NCBI RefSeq assembly: GCF_947507565.1
Contig: NC_089179.1
Span: 2,559,747 to 2,623,746, forward strand
DNA: 64,000 nt
Source of the DNA: Oscarella lobularis
Taxonomy: Eukaryota > Porifera > Homoscleromorpha > Homosclerophorida > Oscarellidae
Direction: 5' to 3'
The notes under the pieces were generated by a model. The model ran no database searches, was not told the DNA's origin, and saw nothing but the letters and a program-made list of their open reading frames with translations. Made by a program: the position numbers and the translations under genes. Shown here one piece after another: positions 54,665-64,000 of the stretch (positions are counted from its first letter, which is position 1; each line of letters begins with the position of its first letter).

Positions 54665-55118
54665 AATCAAAATAGCTTTAGCTGTACTGAATTACTGCAC
54701 ATGTAGTGTTTAAAGCCGTTTAAACGATAAGAGCAAACTTTTTAATAGTTTGGAGCAAACTTCTCTTTAACCTACGACACATGCAACACCACTTCCGACC
54801 GAAAAGTGCTTCAGAATCACGGCGGTGCAAAGAAAACGCAATGCGCAAAAAACCATTCATAGACAGAAATTTCATGCCTATGAATAACTCCAGGCGTACT
54901 GCGTAAGATTAGTTCTTCGCTTAGGCATGCCACTGAACTTTGCATTCGTTTTTTGGAGATACTGAGGGGTGCTTAAGCACCCGAAACCTCATGTTTTATG
55001 TTTCTTTGAGAAGGTAGCCTTTTGAGAGGTGCTGCGGTGCGTTCGATGATGGGGTAGATTTTTAGGACAATAGCATGACTATGAAAGTTAATCAACTGGA
55101 ACGTTTGGGAGCATGTTG
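54665..55118. other. No gene seen
   Basis: Mixed sequence before the short-LTR retroelement. Confidence 0.35.
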
Positions 55119-55202
55119 TGGTGTGACTAGGACAAGAGCACGTTACCTTAGGTATCTGTTATATGTTCCGTGTAATCACAACTCAGCCACAAATGGTGTC
55201 GG

Positions 55203-56446
55203 ATGAATCGCTCGATGAATCCTGAACATTTCGATTTCCGCAACGGAGCGAAGGTCTGGCCACAATGGATCAGCCACTTCGAGAGATACCGCATCGCCAC
55301 GCGCCTCAACAATAAAGCTCAGCTTGTGCAGGTTCGCACCCTCCTCTTCCACAAGAGGAAGCGTGGAGAAGAGCTCTTTCGCTCGTTCAACCTCGACCCC
55401 CAACGAAGAAGACTCGTACGGAGTCGTTGGAGATGGCTTTGACGCCCACTTTTTCCGTCGACGAAACGGTATATATGAACGCCCGTTTCTACCAACGCGT
55501 GCAAAAAGACGGGGAATCAGCCGAAGATTTCATTGCTGCGCTCTACACTCTCTCGGAGTACTGCGCGTTCCGCGACTTTCGCGACAAAATGATACGCGAT
55601 GGCATCGTCATCGGTCATCGCGATCATGAGCTTTCGAAGAAGCAGCAGCTGCGTCCCGTCCTTACGCTCGAGGACGCCATCACTCTCGTTCGCCAGCACG
55701 AAGATGTCGCGCGCCAGCAGACCGTCGTCCCTTCGCAGACGACAGCTCCGCCCCCGGCGCCATCTCTCGAGGCGATTGCCACGCCGCCGCGCTCCGCTCC
55801 GCGCCGTTCCCGTCCGAAACAAGCGCATCAACCCGCTTGCGCATCAACTCGCTTGCGCAAATCGGACCGCAAACAACAGCAGCAGCTGTCGTCGAAAGCT
55901 GCTCAATGCAGGTGGCGTGAACTCCCTTCACACCCGCGTGCGAATTGTTCCGCTTCGACCGAAGAATGTGCCAAGTGCGGCAAGCGAGGGCACTACGCTC
56001 GCGTCTGCCGCAGTACACAAGCACAAGCTGTCCGCGAAGTTAATCAATCAGCTGACGAACTCACCGAAGAAGTAACCGCAGAGTTCGGCGGTGTATTCCC
56101 GGGAAAACTCTCGGAAGACAAAACAACGGCACGTGACACATCGTGGTTCGTTCCTCTACTCATCGGCCCCGTTCCTGTCGTTTTCAAAAGCGATACTGGC
56201 GCAGACGTCACGGCAATACCCGAATGGTTATATCAAATAGCGTTTTGCGTGCCGCTTTCCAAATTGTCACTTCCGCTCTCTTCCGCTTCCGGCCACGCCC
56301 TCAATTTTGTCGGAAGATTTGACGACGCCCGTCATCGCATCGATCGCACGGGTTCCTATAACGAACCGATCTACGTCGTCAAGAATCTGCGTACGCCGCT
56401 TTTATCGCGCAAATTCAGCGTCTTGAAGCGCTCGACTCGTCATTGA
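55203..56446 (+). pseudogene. gag and protease of the deleted gypsy element
   Basis: Gag begins MNPEHFDFRNGAKVWPQWIS and HFERYRIATRLN, shifts frame near 55430, continues VYMNARFYQRVQKDGESAED, DAITLVRQHED, then a zinc knuckle CAKCGKRGHYARVC and a retroviral-type protease motif (FKSDTGADVTAIP; Ser replaces the usual Leu before DTG). Ends at TGA near 56446 where the internal deletion joins. Confidence 0.65.
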
Positions 56447-57141
56447 ACGTCCGCCAAGAATTTCCGGTTCTCTTCCGTGGTCTAGGGAAGATCCCGGGTG
56501 AATACACCATTGCTCTCGACGACGACGCCAATCTCTACTGTTTTCAGCACGTTACAAGCAGTCCTAATTATCCGCAACGTAACGGCGCGGCGGAACGAAT
56601 GGTCAAATCCATCAAAGCTCTTCTCAACAAAGCGTCGGACCCTCATCTAGCTCTCATGGTCTACCCCTCTACTCTTGAAAATGGCTTCTCTCCAACCAAA
56701 ATTCTTATGGGCCGCCGAATTCGCACAACAATTTCGCTACAAAATACAGCGTTGACGCCCCAAACGCCAGACTTCGCTAATATACGCCAAAAGGAAGAGC
56801 AGAGACGTACGCAGCAGAAAACGATACTCGACCAACGCCACTTCGCCCAGGAGTTGCCCCACTTAAAGGATTGAGATAGAGTGTGGGTAAAAGATCGCCA
56901 GGAATACGCTCGAGTGACAGGCGCTCATACAGCACCTCGCTCGTATCTTCTCATATCACGTTACGGTGAACTCCGTCGCAATCATCGTCAACTCGTCAGC
57001 ATGCCATATCCTGATATCGGAAGTTCCGGAGATCCAGCCGACGCCGACGAAGAGCCCGACGATGGTCCCGCGGAACAACATCGCCCTTCCACCACGAGCC
57101 GTGGACGCACCGTCATCAGTCCATCGCGCTTCGACGAATAA
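56443..57141 (+). pseudogene. Integrase end of the deleted gypsy element
   Basis: SSPNYPQRNGAAERMVKSIK carries the third catalytic residue (Glu), followed by LALMVYPSTLENGFSPTKIL and MGRRIRTTI, then a TGA at 56872 and DRVWVKDRQEYARVTG, typical of the integrase C-terminal domain. The first two catalytic Asp are absent because of the deletion near 56446-56545. Confidence 0.65.
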
Positions 57142-57225
57142 CAGTCGATCCCGGAAATGGGGATATGGTGTGACTAGGACTACAGCACATTACCTTAGAT
57201 GTCTGTTATATGTTGTCTGATCACA

Positions 57226-58429
57226 AACAAATTTACTCGGCATCTTACCCACACACATGTGACGTATAAGATAGGTACAAGGCCAATTTTAGCAGAGAAA
57301 GATTGTGGAACAGGCGTGGGTCCGAGGCTATGCATCCGGTACGTCATCGGCAGCATAGGTTGCGTCGGGTAAACGTAACTCGTTGCTGTATTTGGGAGGG
57401 AGACTGTTCTGACATCCTGCTTCGTACAGTGAAAACACAAGCTCGACATTTGAATCGTTTTCCTGGTCTCACTTTTCACGGCGGCGACAACGGCGGGGTT
57501 CTCGGCCCGCAAAAGCTTGATGATCTTCCTTTGCTTATCGAATTAACTAGGCCTCCGATTAGCTTTTTTGCCCAACGTTGACGACAGGATCGGACGACGC
57601 ACAAAAGCGGCTCTTTCTTTTTCAGTTCAGTTTTCTTATGCTTCTGCAAGGATCAAAGGCGCGTCCCTCTCCGTCTTCAATTGGAAATCTGGCGGAGTTC
57701 AACGGTGTACCGCCGTACGATCGACGAGAGGGCGTGTCCTGCCCCGCCTAGCAAATGGTTGAACAATAACCAGTGCCTCAAATGCTAACATTCACAAAGG
57801 CCAGCATCATCCAAGAGCCTACAAGGCCACAAGTGATTATGCTGAGAGGCTGTCTCTGCTGTATCTAAGGAACCTGCGATCAATGGTCATCGAAACAAAA
57901 TTTACCGCTGCGAACTCTAAGGGAACGAGTCGGTAAAAACGCTTGTTTCCGTCTCAGACAAGCACCACAAGCCGTTGCTTTACCAATTTTTTGGAAGTAC
58001 AGTATGGAAAGACGACCGTTGTGTAAACAAGCGGTAGCTTGATGAAGCATTGTTGGCCTTGTCCGCCCAGCATGGGGTACTCTTAGGATACCCAGGCGGC
58101 GGTATATGTAAGTAGCGCCCGCCATCGTGCGCCAGCCATACGATGACGGCTTCTTGTTGACGTATCGTCCCCGCGACGTGGTAGCATCAACGACGAGATC
58201 TCTCCCAAGGCGTTCCCTACATGTATCCTTCCTGAGTCTACGTAGACGAGGAAATCCGCTTCTTTATGGTTGCGATCATTTTCTCGGAAATCGCCTACGC
58301 ACTGCTTTAAAAGCTAATCCAGCATGAAGTACAGGAAGGGCACACCACCTGTGTACCTTTCATTTGTTTTGGCGCCCCGGGCACAGCAGCGGGATGGTGT
58401 GACCGAGAAATTGCGCTTCGTGCATGCGG
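57226..58429. other. No supported gene
   Basis: Several short open frames on both strands (for example 57880-58125 minus) without recognisable domains. Confidence 0.35.
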
Positions 58430-58614
58430 GACAATTTTGCTTTGCACAAGCTGAAAGGCCCCGGCAACGTGTCTTGTTTCTCGGTTTAGAGATTGACACG
58501 CAAGCGCAAGAGCTTCGCCTGCCGCGAAACAAGCTGCTCCTGGTACTGATACGGCAAAGGCAAGCGCTTCAAAAGGCTTTAAAGAGAGTTGAGGCCTACG
58601 TCATGACGCAATGA
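58430..58614 (+). pseudogene. DIRS-type reverse transcriptase fragment
   Basis: AERPRQRVLFLGLEIDTQAQ and ELRLPRNKLLLVLIRQRQAL match the block after the catalytic YVDD in DIRS-like RTs (FLGIEIDT..LELRLP.DKL). The part before it (58324-58430) is open but unrecognised. A fragment only. Confidence 0.55.
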
Positions 58615-59363
58615 CAGCCATTCCGGCTGGACGGTCGTTTGTGCGTCGGATTATTAATTTGTCGATGCGGCGTCCGTGATTGTACTTCTTGCTGCGTCGC
58701 AGTTCAGAGGCAAGGGCGAATTTGTTGTGGTAAAGTCAGTTGACGCAACAGTTTCGTTTGCCGGCACGTTGGCTAAATGAGAGCATTCGTCCCATTATGG
58801 AGTTGAAGCCGTCATATCAAATCTGTGTTCGTCGCCAAATAGAAACATCGAGAACTACTGGCCACAGGAACACACGATATACTACTTCCGCAGGCAAAGC
58901 ATCCGTGGATGGTGTGGTCGCCCTTCTCCTCTGATCCCGGATAGTCTACCTGGGAAAAATTGCGTTAATGAAATGCATTCAGCCAAGAGTTCTTTTGGAT
59001 TGCCGCGCTCAGAAGTGTAAGCACCGCAGAAAATTAAATTGACTGCTCTGCTAACGCCAAGGAAGCGGACGGCGCAGTTGCATTTTGGAAAACGCCGTGG
59101 CTATTCGTCCTGAAGCAGGACGAATACGTCAGATGCTATTCGTCCTGATGTTAGCGCACTTTAGTGGTCGGAAGGTATGCTCCCAGAGTATGCACCCAGC
59201 AATACCATCACTATTTTACGTAACGCAATGAATGTTTCAGGCTGTATTAATTTTGATTAATGCCTTGTTCATACACATTTAGATAACGTAATATCTTACG
59301 AACTAACAAGTCTCTTTCATAATCTATCTGGTCCTGAGCAAGGTTTGAAAACTGCGTAAAGTT
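58615..59363. other. No gene seen; one short hairpin
   Basis: At 59102-59126 TATTCGTCCTG and CAGGACGAATA form a perfect 11-bp stem with a 3-base loop; a third copy, CTATTCGTCCTGATG, follows at 59136. Confidence 0.5.
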
Positions 59364-61199
59364 TTACCGCTTGGCTGCACTTGTGCAAGATCGGCAGTAC
59401 CACCTGTGTCCTTTGAAATTTCGGAGTCCAACGCACTGTAAATGGAACCATTGCAAGCAAGAATCGCATGCGATTGTATCTGCGTCTGCTTCCACGTGGC
59501 ATCTCCCGCAAAACCAGGTTGCTTTCTTCCGTAGTGCACGTATTACGTTGAGAACGACCATCCAAGCATCATCTGTAAAGCGACACTGCACAGCCTGGAG
59601 ACAGACGTTTTCGTCTAAGCAGCTTGCCGGAACGTTTTCCGGCTTGGCTTCCTCTTCCTTCTCTTCTATTAATTTTCCTGTCATAGCTTTCTCTGCCACA
59701 TTGTCATCAACAAACCAGCCCAACATAACTACAAGAGAAAGTGACGCAACAAACAATAGCTATGGATTGGGGCAGCTTTTTACTTCGGTGCCTTTCACTT
59801 TCTTCTTTTCTCAAAAAAGGAAGAGGTTTTCCAGAGGACGTTTTTGCTCTCTTACTCGGGAGCCCGATAACTGTTTTGTCGTGACGTTTGGGACGGCCAC
59901 GACGCCGAATTTTTGGAGGTAGTGTTAGTTTTCTCACTGAGTCTTTTTCAAAAAAATATGTTAACTATGAAAATTAGTTTCATTCATGCCGTACCTGGTT
60001 CCAAACCTGGTTCTTCGTCCTGTTGCTCATCCTGTTGCTTGCCTTCAGCCATTGCGCCGCTGCCGCAGCTCTCCGTGTCTTCGGAGTTTTGCAGACGACT
60101 GTCGGATTCTTTTACAAGTATTGCCTCTTCACCGCAAGCCCATGTGTGGACAAGCGAGCTGACTAGCTCAAATCTTCTTTTGAACGTTTCCATTCCTACT
60201 TCAGCAGCGAGCTGAGGAATTCTTTTAGTGAGACGCTCCATTTTTGAAAATTTTTGGTGTTAATTTAGAACAGAAACCCTTCTGAAGTCGTCGCCGTCAT
60301 GGTCGATCGTTGGATGGTCGATTGCCGTTATCTGCGTACTCAAGTGGCATGAAGTTTTGAAAGTGCTCTGTTTTTACTAACCTCGACGTCAGCATCTTCG
60401 TAATCCGTCCTTAGCCGAGAACTCCAATATTCTTTTAAATAGCGCACGGTCCAGCGATCGGAAATGCCAACTTCATTGAAGAGATCTTCCCCCTTAGCTG
60501 TTCGGACTGCAAAAACGTGACGACATGGAAGATGCATACAAATACTGAAGCTGCAGTCGCACGTGCCAGCTTGGGCGTTAACAGCATATAGCTTATCACC
60601 ATGTCTGTTTCTTGCTCTCCAGTGCGATTCATTTTCGGACTCCGAAGAGTTGCCTCAATGTGACTGACTGAACGCAATTGATGAACAACTTTGTCTAATG
60701 CGTATGGAGTTAGAAAGGCAGCAAATTGTTTCTCAACGGCGTTTTCACACGTAACGCGTCGTTTTGCAATAGTCATCAGCGTTCCGTGGTCTCTCTCGTT
60801 TCTTGTGGAGGACAGGTAGGCAAGAAAGTTGTCAAAAAATGAAGCGATATCTGCGTTAACGGTACAGACAGATTTGATCTTGGCGTTGATGCTTTCTAAG
60901 CGATTGTTTGTCCTCTCTCCGAGAGTAAAAGCGCCGTCGTTCAGTCCGTCAATCCATTCTTCCCGAATGTCCGCCCAGTGAGTATCAAAGTACCCTTTAA
61001 CAGAGGGCATACCGCAAGCGTCCAAAAGGTGATATAAACGATCGTACGTTTCTTCATCTTTGGCATAGCAAAACTTCTGCATCAACTCCAAGGCGAAGTC
61101 TCTCTCCCCGGATTTTATTTTCATTTTTTTACACGTAATTTCTCTGCTAAACGATCGTAACGTGTGAAACAAAGACAAAGTGAAGCTTGAGGAAAGCAT
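59364..61199 (-). pseudogene. ZSWIM-type MULE-derived protein with PHD finger
   Basis: Minus strand. MQKFCYAKDEETYDRLYHLL, YFDTHWADIREEWIDGLND, FTLGERTNNRLESINAKIKS correspond to the part after the transposase core in ZSWIM1/3-like (Mutator-derived) proteins. A shift near 60610 leads into a SWIM zinc site (CDCSFSICMHLPCRHVF), then RWTVRYLKEYWSSRL, a linker, RRRGRPKRHDKTVIGLPSKR, and after an intron MLGWFVDDNVAEKA and a PHD finger (CGRCHVEADADTIACDSCLQ, WFHLQCVGL, WYCRSC). The N-terminal half is missing. ZSWIM proteins of this type are domesticated or multi-copy MULE relatives; the SWIM site binds DNA or protein. Confidence 0.65.
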
Positions 61200-61259
61200 T
61201 TCCTGAAAGGACTCAATAATAAGTAGTTAGAATAAACGATATGTACTTGACACACCTTA

Positions 61260-62640
61260 AACATCTCTATATTGTGCTATTTCTGCTTTATCGAAAAAGA
61301 TTAAGTAAACATTTAGGCTGAAGGCTGGAAAGTTTACTTTGGCGATCCGGCTCAAAAAATTGTGACCGAATTTGCGACGCGTTACGGCAACTTGTCTCCA
61401 TTCTTTTTTGGACGTGGCCAATGCAGTCTTCTTTGCGTACTCGCGCTTGGGGTTCATACACCTTTACGCATTTGGGTGAGATAGAGAACTAAGGACTGTT
61501 CTTACCAACACTTTTCACCAATTCGAATAATTTCGAATCGCCGTCACTGAGGAGTTTAGTATACCTACATTGCATTGAAATAATTCCATGTGAAGCATGG
61601 ACTAATACTACCGTAGTTTATGTCTTTCAATTGAACGGTTCCAAAGAACACCTGCACCTTTAGCCTCCATTGCGTTTGCAGAGTATTCAAAATTTTGTGA
61701 GCATTTGTCTTGGTGTGCTTCTTTCCAAAGCAAGTATTCTTCTGATTGCTTGTCAGGATTCGACGCATCCATTTGACGGCATTTCGTTCACAAAGACGAA
61801 TAGAGATTGAAGTCGATGACGCAGGAGACATAAAAAAGAATAACAGCTTGCACACCATAATTTGAGCTATGCCCTCTGCGCGACCAAGTCCCGTCCAAGG
61901 AGACTCTAACATCAGCAAGCTCATTCATTTGAAGGGACTTTCTTCTGCGATAATAAGCCACTGCAGCGTCCGACGACTCCGTGAAAACCTAAACAACGCA
62001 TAATAACGCAGAATTATATCTAATAATGCAGATATCTTACACCAGTCAACGCCATATTGATTTGTGTCAAGTGATCATTCCAGGAGTCTATCACGGACGG
62101 CGAAGGCATGTCAAACGCGGCAGAGAACTTGACGATGTCTTCCCTGCTGCAACCCATCATCACTGATGCGATGGCTGCTCGACGATTGACGTCATAGCTC
62201 ATTCCATGCAAAGCATTATTCCTTGAGGTGGTAAATTTTGTGACACTATGAAAATAGATCACTGCAAATTACTGTAAACCAACGAGAGAAGGTTACTGTC
62301 TGCAAGCAAGGCAATAGAATTCACAGACGGAACACAGCCCACGGTGTTTTTGCTCTTTCATCGTTATTCTGTCACTGTGACAATTTTTGCACGACAAAGC
62401 TGACCTGAAAAATTCTAACAGGTAGGTCATGTCAATTAGTCGGTATCCAGACGGTCTGGTGTCCGCTTCGCGTGGGAGATGACGTGGAATCCATGACGAT
62501 GGAATGGGACCCGATTTCTTTCCCAACGCGTCCTCTTCGGCTTCTTTCTCGCGATGACGACGTTCGGCAGACTGTATTCGAGATTCTTTGCGATTTTTCC
62601 GCGGCATAAGCGATGTTTTAGACAGGGAAAACGGTATAAG
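61260..62640 (-). pseudogene. Mutator-like transposase-domain protein, N-terminal exons
   Basis: Minus strand. MPRKNRKESRIQSAERRHRE (start near 62606), SGYRLIDMTYLLEFFRSALS, CKNCHSDR, CLACR; an intron (GTAACC..TTCATAG); YDVNRRAAIASVMMGCSRED, FSAAFDMPSPSVIDSWND; an intron; VFTESSDAAVAYYRRRKSLQ, DVRVSLDGTWSRRGHSSNYG (first catalytic Asp in LDGTW), LCERNAVKWMRRILTSNQKN; then SDGDSKLFELVKSVG (second Asp in DGD), an intron (GTAAGAAC..GTAAAG) and VYEPQARVRKEDCIGHVQKR. This is the Mutator-like domain order I know from cnidarian and arthropod multi-copy proteins. Small shifts around 61860 and 61560. A separate gene from the ZSWIM locus or its missing N-terminus; I favour separate. Confidence 0.6.
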
Positions 62641-62702
62641 AGTTGTGATGTACGGGGTTGGGGTTGATTCCAATAGACTGTGACTTCAGCAGCCACGCTA
62701 AA

Positions 62703-64000
62703 TTGGCGTAGTCGACACTGGTTTCGAACCTTTCCAGATGGCTTCAGTGGGCAAAATCGGCGTCTTCGAGAGCGAAAAAGAGGAATGGCGTCATTACATC
62801 GAGCGACTGGAATTCTACTTTGAGGCGAACGACGTCAAGGACGACGGCAAGAAGAAAGCGATTCTCCTCAGCGTTTGTGGGCCGGCGGCGTATCGAACAA
62901 TTCGATCCGCGTCGGCCGCACCGCTCACAACAGCATCTTACCACCAGATCAAAAGGCAGACAGAAGATCACTTGGATCCCACGCCGTCTAAGGCCACTCG
63001 CCGATGGCGTTTTCGTTTGCGACATCGAAAGCAGGGCGAATCGATAGTAGCCTACGTCGCGGAACTACGCAAATTGGCTGAACGCTGTGAGTTCCACGAT
63101 GTCGCAGAGGAGCTGTGCGACCAGCTCGTGGTTGGAGTGAATGACCACAAAATTCGTAGCAAGCTACTCGCGGAAAAGAAGTTGACTTTTGAGTCAGCGT
63201 TCGAGATCGCGCGTTCCACGGAAGTAGCCGAGATGCAATCACACGAAATGCAAGGGACACCAGACGAATCGGCTCATGCAGTGAGTACTGCAGCCGCGGA
63301 AAGCGCCGCGTTCAACGCGCAACAACGGAAGTGTTACCGTTGTAACGGAAACCATTCGCCCGCCACGTGTCGTTTTGCTTCACACACCTGCCACGAGTGC
63401 GGTAAATTGGGTCACGTTGCTCGTGCTTGCCGCAGTCGCCAACCGGCAACTCCCAAGGAGAAGAAAGGTACCAAGGAGTCGCTCAAAGCGAAGAAGGCAC
63501 ATAAAGTGTCGGAGGCACAAGCGACGGAGGAGGACAGCGATTCAGCGGAGGAATCGTTCCGAATTAACTTTTGCACAAAAGGCTCCCGAGTGGCGCCATT
63601 TATAGTGCCGTTAAAAATTGATGGCAAGCCGTGCTCGTTTGAGTTGGACACTGGCGCAGGCGTGTCCCTGATAGGAGAAGTAGAGTTTCGAAAACTGTGG
63701 TCGCGACGGAGCGCCCCGGCGTTACGGCGTGGCCGGGTAACGCTGTCGACTTACACGAAAGACCCAGTTCCGGTTCTCGGGGAATGCGATGTACGAGTGA
63801 GGTACGAAGGTCAGCGAAAACAGTTGACCCTGATTGTCGTGAAAGGTGACGGACCAAGCCTGATGGGACGCAACTGGCTCACGCAATTTCAGTTGGACTG
63901 GCCCCGTCTGGCAGCGTATCAGACAGCATCGGTCAATGCGTGTTCGGCAACGAGTGGGCTGCCGATCGTAACAAAATTTCCTGAGGTTTTTGGCAACGGA
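62703..64000 (+). mobile_element. LTR retroelement start (gag-protease), runs off the window
   Basis: The primer-binding site begins TGGCGTAGTCGACACTGG at 62704 and extends into GGTTTCGAACC, so it complements a tRNA 3' end including the T-arm (about 26 bases). Gag-pol opens at ATG 62738 and stays open to the window end. The 5' LTR would have to end near 62702, but the minus-strand Mutator-like gene is recognisable down to about 62610, leaving fewer than 100 bases for it. Confidence 0.7.
62738..64000 (+). CDS. gag-protease polyprotein of an LTR retroelement (partial)
   Basis: 421 codons without stop, cut by the window edge. Residues 1-180: capsid-like (WRHYIERLEFYFEANDVKDD, KKKAILLSVCGPAAYRTI, YHQIKRQTEDHL, IVAYVAELRKLAERCEF). 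Two zinc knuckles around residues 201-230: CYRCNGNHSPATC and CHECGKLGHVARAC. A basic/acidic linker, then an aspartic protease with FELDTGAGVSLIGE and SLMGRNWL. The last residues (IVTKFPEVFGNG) begin the usual pre-RT segment. Start chosen as the first ATG after the primer-binding site. Resembles Ty3/gypsy (Mag-like) elements. The intact frame suggests a young copy. Confidence 0.8.
   Translation, partial: MASVGKIGVFESEKEEWRHYIERLEFYFEANDVKDDGKKKAILLSVCGPAAYRTIRSASAAPLTTASYHQIKRQTEDHLDPTPSKATRRWRFRLRHRKQGESIVAYVAELRKLAERCEFHDVAEELCDQLVVGVNDHKIRSKLLAEKKLTFESAFEIARSTEVAEMQSHEMQGTPDESAHAVSTAAAESAAFNAQQRKCYRCNGNHSPATCRFASHTCHECGKLGHVARACRSRQPATPKEKKGTKESLKAKKAHKVSEAQATEEDSDSAEESFRINFCTKGSRVAPFIVPLKIDGKPCSFELDTGAGVSLIGEVEFRKLWSRRSAPALRRGRVTLSTYTKDPVPVLGECDVRVRYEGQRKQLTLIVVKGDGPSLMGRNWLTQFQLDWPRLAAYQTASVNACSATSGLPIVTKFPEVFGNG

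Larger units (their letters stand above)
55119..57225 (+). mobile_element. Internally deleted gypsy-type retroelement with very short terminal repeats
   Basis: Direct repeats of about 60 bp at 55119-55180 and 57166-57225 (TGGTGTGACTAGGAC, then CTGTTATATGTT..ATCACA) flank gag, protease and the end of integrase. Just inside the left repeat lies TGGTGTCGGATGAATC, a possible primer site; before the right one lies a purine tract, GGAAATGGGGA. RT, RNase H and most of integrase are missing. No matching target duplication was found. Confidence 0.65.

Noticed and set aside
62704-62731. tRNA gene suggested by GGTTTCGAACC
   Set aside because: Only the T-arm/acceptor complement is present, in the position and orientation of a retroelement primer-binding site.

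Overview
The window is animal nuclear DNA, most likely from an early-branching invertebrate such as a sponge. This is inferred from short introns (about 47-53 bp, GT..AG), AATAAA signals, and protein families I recognise mainly from sponge and cnidarian genomes (SWIM-YqaJ-PHD proteins, HIRAN proteins, G2E3-like HECT proteins, Mutator-like proteins). No clear single-copy housekeeping gene was seen. Almost everything is mobile or mobile-derived, much of it broken, nested or reduced to fragments.

Layout. 0-6.6 kb: DIRS RNase H fragment, SAP/SWIM gene fragment, a structured tandem repeat (3.06-3.69 kb), a HECT-family fragment, a dispersed repeat (R1) and a decayed transposase. 6.70-10.05 kb: a nearly complete TA-flanked transposon with 30-bp terminal inverted repeats, carrying a spliced HIRAN gene and a convergent DDE transposase; it sits inside a 50-bp satellite. 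10.65-13.59 kb: an R1 copy interrupted by a 2.0-kb Helitron whose empty site survives at 45.97 kb. 13.6-15.4 kb: YqaJ nuclease gene end and a foldback element. 15.66-26.08 kb: a second HIRAN gene convergent with a multi-exon gene (gene M) whose exon is split by three head-to-tail Helitrons (17231-25008), the last encoding an RPA-like protein.

26.1-32 kb: HECT C-lobe remnant, a RecQ-like helicase with nonsense codons, and an unrecognised spliced gene. 32.18-39.87 kb: a SWIM-YqaJ-PHD gene split by a Ty3/gypsy element (32672-38360) with near-identical 184-bp LTRs. 40-47.7 kb: A/C-rich DNA, P-element fragment, two minisatellites, Helitron helicase remnant, R1 copy. 47.7-49.3 kb: T-rich DNA. 49.5-52.4 kb: hAT element. 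52.5-53.8 kb: an unknown spliced gene and a THAP exon. 55.1-57.2 kb: an internally deleted retroelement with about 60-bp terminal repeats. 58-62.6 kb: DIRS RT fragment, ZSWIM/PHD gene and Mutator-like gene. 62.7-64 kb: start of another LTR retroelement running off the window.

The features most worth follow-up are the HIRAN-plus-transposase pairing (seen once in a delimited transposon and echoed at 15.7-17.2 kb), the Helitron trimer sitting precisely in an exon, and the unassigned double-hairpin repeats near 3.1-3.7 kb.
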